Shown here piece by piece: positions 63,547 through 64,000 of a stretch of DNA of 64,000 nt. The notes below the pieces were generated by a model that worked only from the letters and a program-made list of their open reading frames with translations, was not told the DNA's origin and searched no databases. Origin of the DNA: Clostridia bacterium (GTDB taxonomy: Bacteria > Bacillota > Clostridia > Oscillospirales > Acutalibacteraceae); assembly GCA_017502085.1 (NCBI GenBank), contig JAFVVQ010000021.1:1-64000 (forward strand). The letters are read 5' to 3'. Made by a program: the position numbers and the translations under genes. Each line of letters starts with the position of its first letter. Position 1 is the stretch's first letter.

Positions 63547-64000
63547 TCAAGTTATTTTAAATGCATGATTCATCGGACCTGAATCTTTTCCCAAATCAAG
63601 CATTGCGGAAAGAGCTTCCGAAATATAATTTTTTGCATTTCGTATTGATTCATCAAGGGATAATCCCTTAGCAAGGTTTGAGGCTATCGCTGACGAAAGA
63701 GTGCAGCCTGTTCCGTGGGTGTTGGGGTTGTTTATTCTTTTGCCATCAAACCATTTGAATTTGCCGTTTGAATAAAGAAGGTCGTTTGCATCGTTGATAC
63801 TGTGCCCGCCTTTAAGCAAAACGGCACATCCGTATTTGTCTCCGACTAACTTTGCGACATTCAGCATATTTTCCTTACTTTGTATTTTTTTACCCGATAA
63901 AACTTCTGCTTCGGGAATGTTCGGAGTTACAACCGTTGCAATCGGCAAAAGTTCCTCGATAAGAGTTTGCACCGCATCGGTTTTCATCAGTTCAGAACCG
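63547..64000 (-). CDS. thiD: Hydroxymethylpyrimidine (phospho)kinase, C-terminal part, cut by window edge
   Basis: About 150 C-terminal residues of ThiD, which phosphorylates HMP and HMP-P for thiamine synthesis or salvage. Signatures are ATVVTPNIPEAEVLSG, CAVLLKGGHS, and the ribokinase-family active-site loop NTHGTGCTLSSAIASNLAKG with the catalytic base Asp replaced by the family's conserved Cys/Gly context. The frame stays open to base 64000 (GSELMKTD), so the start lies outside the window and the in-frame ATG at 63987 is internal. It converges with the 63223 gene. Confidence 0.93.
   Translation of the reverse strand, partial: GSELMKTDAVQTLIEELLPIATVVTPNIPEAEVLSGKKIQSKENMLNVAKLVGDKYGCAVLLKGGHSINDANDLLYSNGKFKWFDGKRINNPNTHGTGCTLSSAIASNLAKGLSLDESIRNAKNYISEALSAMLDLGKDSGPMNHAFKIT

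Overview
The window looks like chromosomal DNA of a gut-type, low-to-mid GC clostridium, most likely of the Oscillospirales/Ruminococcaceae kind. The support is a Firmicute heat-shock operon (ctsR-mcsA-mcsB-clpC) with CtsR operators, a SCIFF peptide with its radical SAM maturase, a lysine riboswitch, the UPF0237/UPF0210 pair, lipoproteins with classical lipoboxes, and strong SD sequences. No phage or plasmid backbone, CRISPR array, rRNA or tRNA gene was seen. Both edges cut a gene: a lipoprotein on the left and thiD on the right.

Layout. 1-4.8 kb: a lipoprotein, a PduL phosphotransacylase, and a leftward ddl-DUF1934-argS operon. 5.4-11.4 kb: an unknown gene followed by gyrB and gyrA, then mgsA. 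11.5-17 kb: hisS-aspS and serC-serA. 17.1-25.4 kb: a complete shikimate plus Phe/Tyr operon (pheA, aroB, aroC, an aroE-aroK fusion, aroQ, aroA, tyrA, aroF) behind a promoter, a 35-codon Phe/Tyr-rich leader peptide and a terminator/antiterminator pair. 25.5-30 kb: a secreted phosphoesterase, trmN6-rsmI and a DMT transporter. 30-34.8 kb: the CtsR operon. 34.8-38.4 kb: UPF0210/UPF0237, a HAD phosphatase and galE. 38.4-42.1 kb: an HD protein, rsmA, and a lysine riboswitch before an NhaC-type transporter. 42.5-46.2 kb: lipoproteins, pth and trmL. 46.2-51.5 kb: argH, argG, trpS and an aminotransferase. 51.6-56.9 kb: a HAD phosphatase, an unknown membrane protein, a frame-disrupted phosphoglucomutase and a basic amino-acid decarboxylase. 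57-58.6 kb: SCIFF peptide and frame-disrupted maturase. 58.8-64 kb: purC, a small membrane protein, a GH2 glycosidase, a small DUF6061-like gene and thiD.

Most genes are housekeeping: amino-acid synthesis, translation, DNA topology and proteostasis. The most interesting signals lie between genes. (1) The aromatic operon carries what reads as a complete ribosome-mediated attenuator. (2) An intergenic repeat family of about 64 bp has at least 20 hairpins in seven clusters, with stems that change in a compensated way. (3) A separate array with an exact 23-bp period, also of compensated hairpins, lies upstream of a 70-residue membrane peptide. (4) Two genes 2.6 kb apart each lack one base in a Pro-Val-Val codon context. 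All statements come from reading the sequence; no database search was run.
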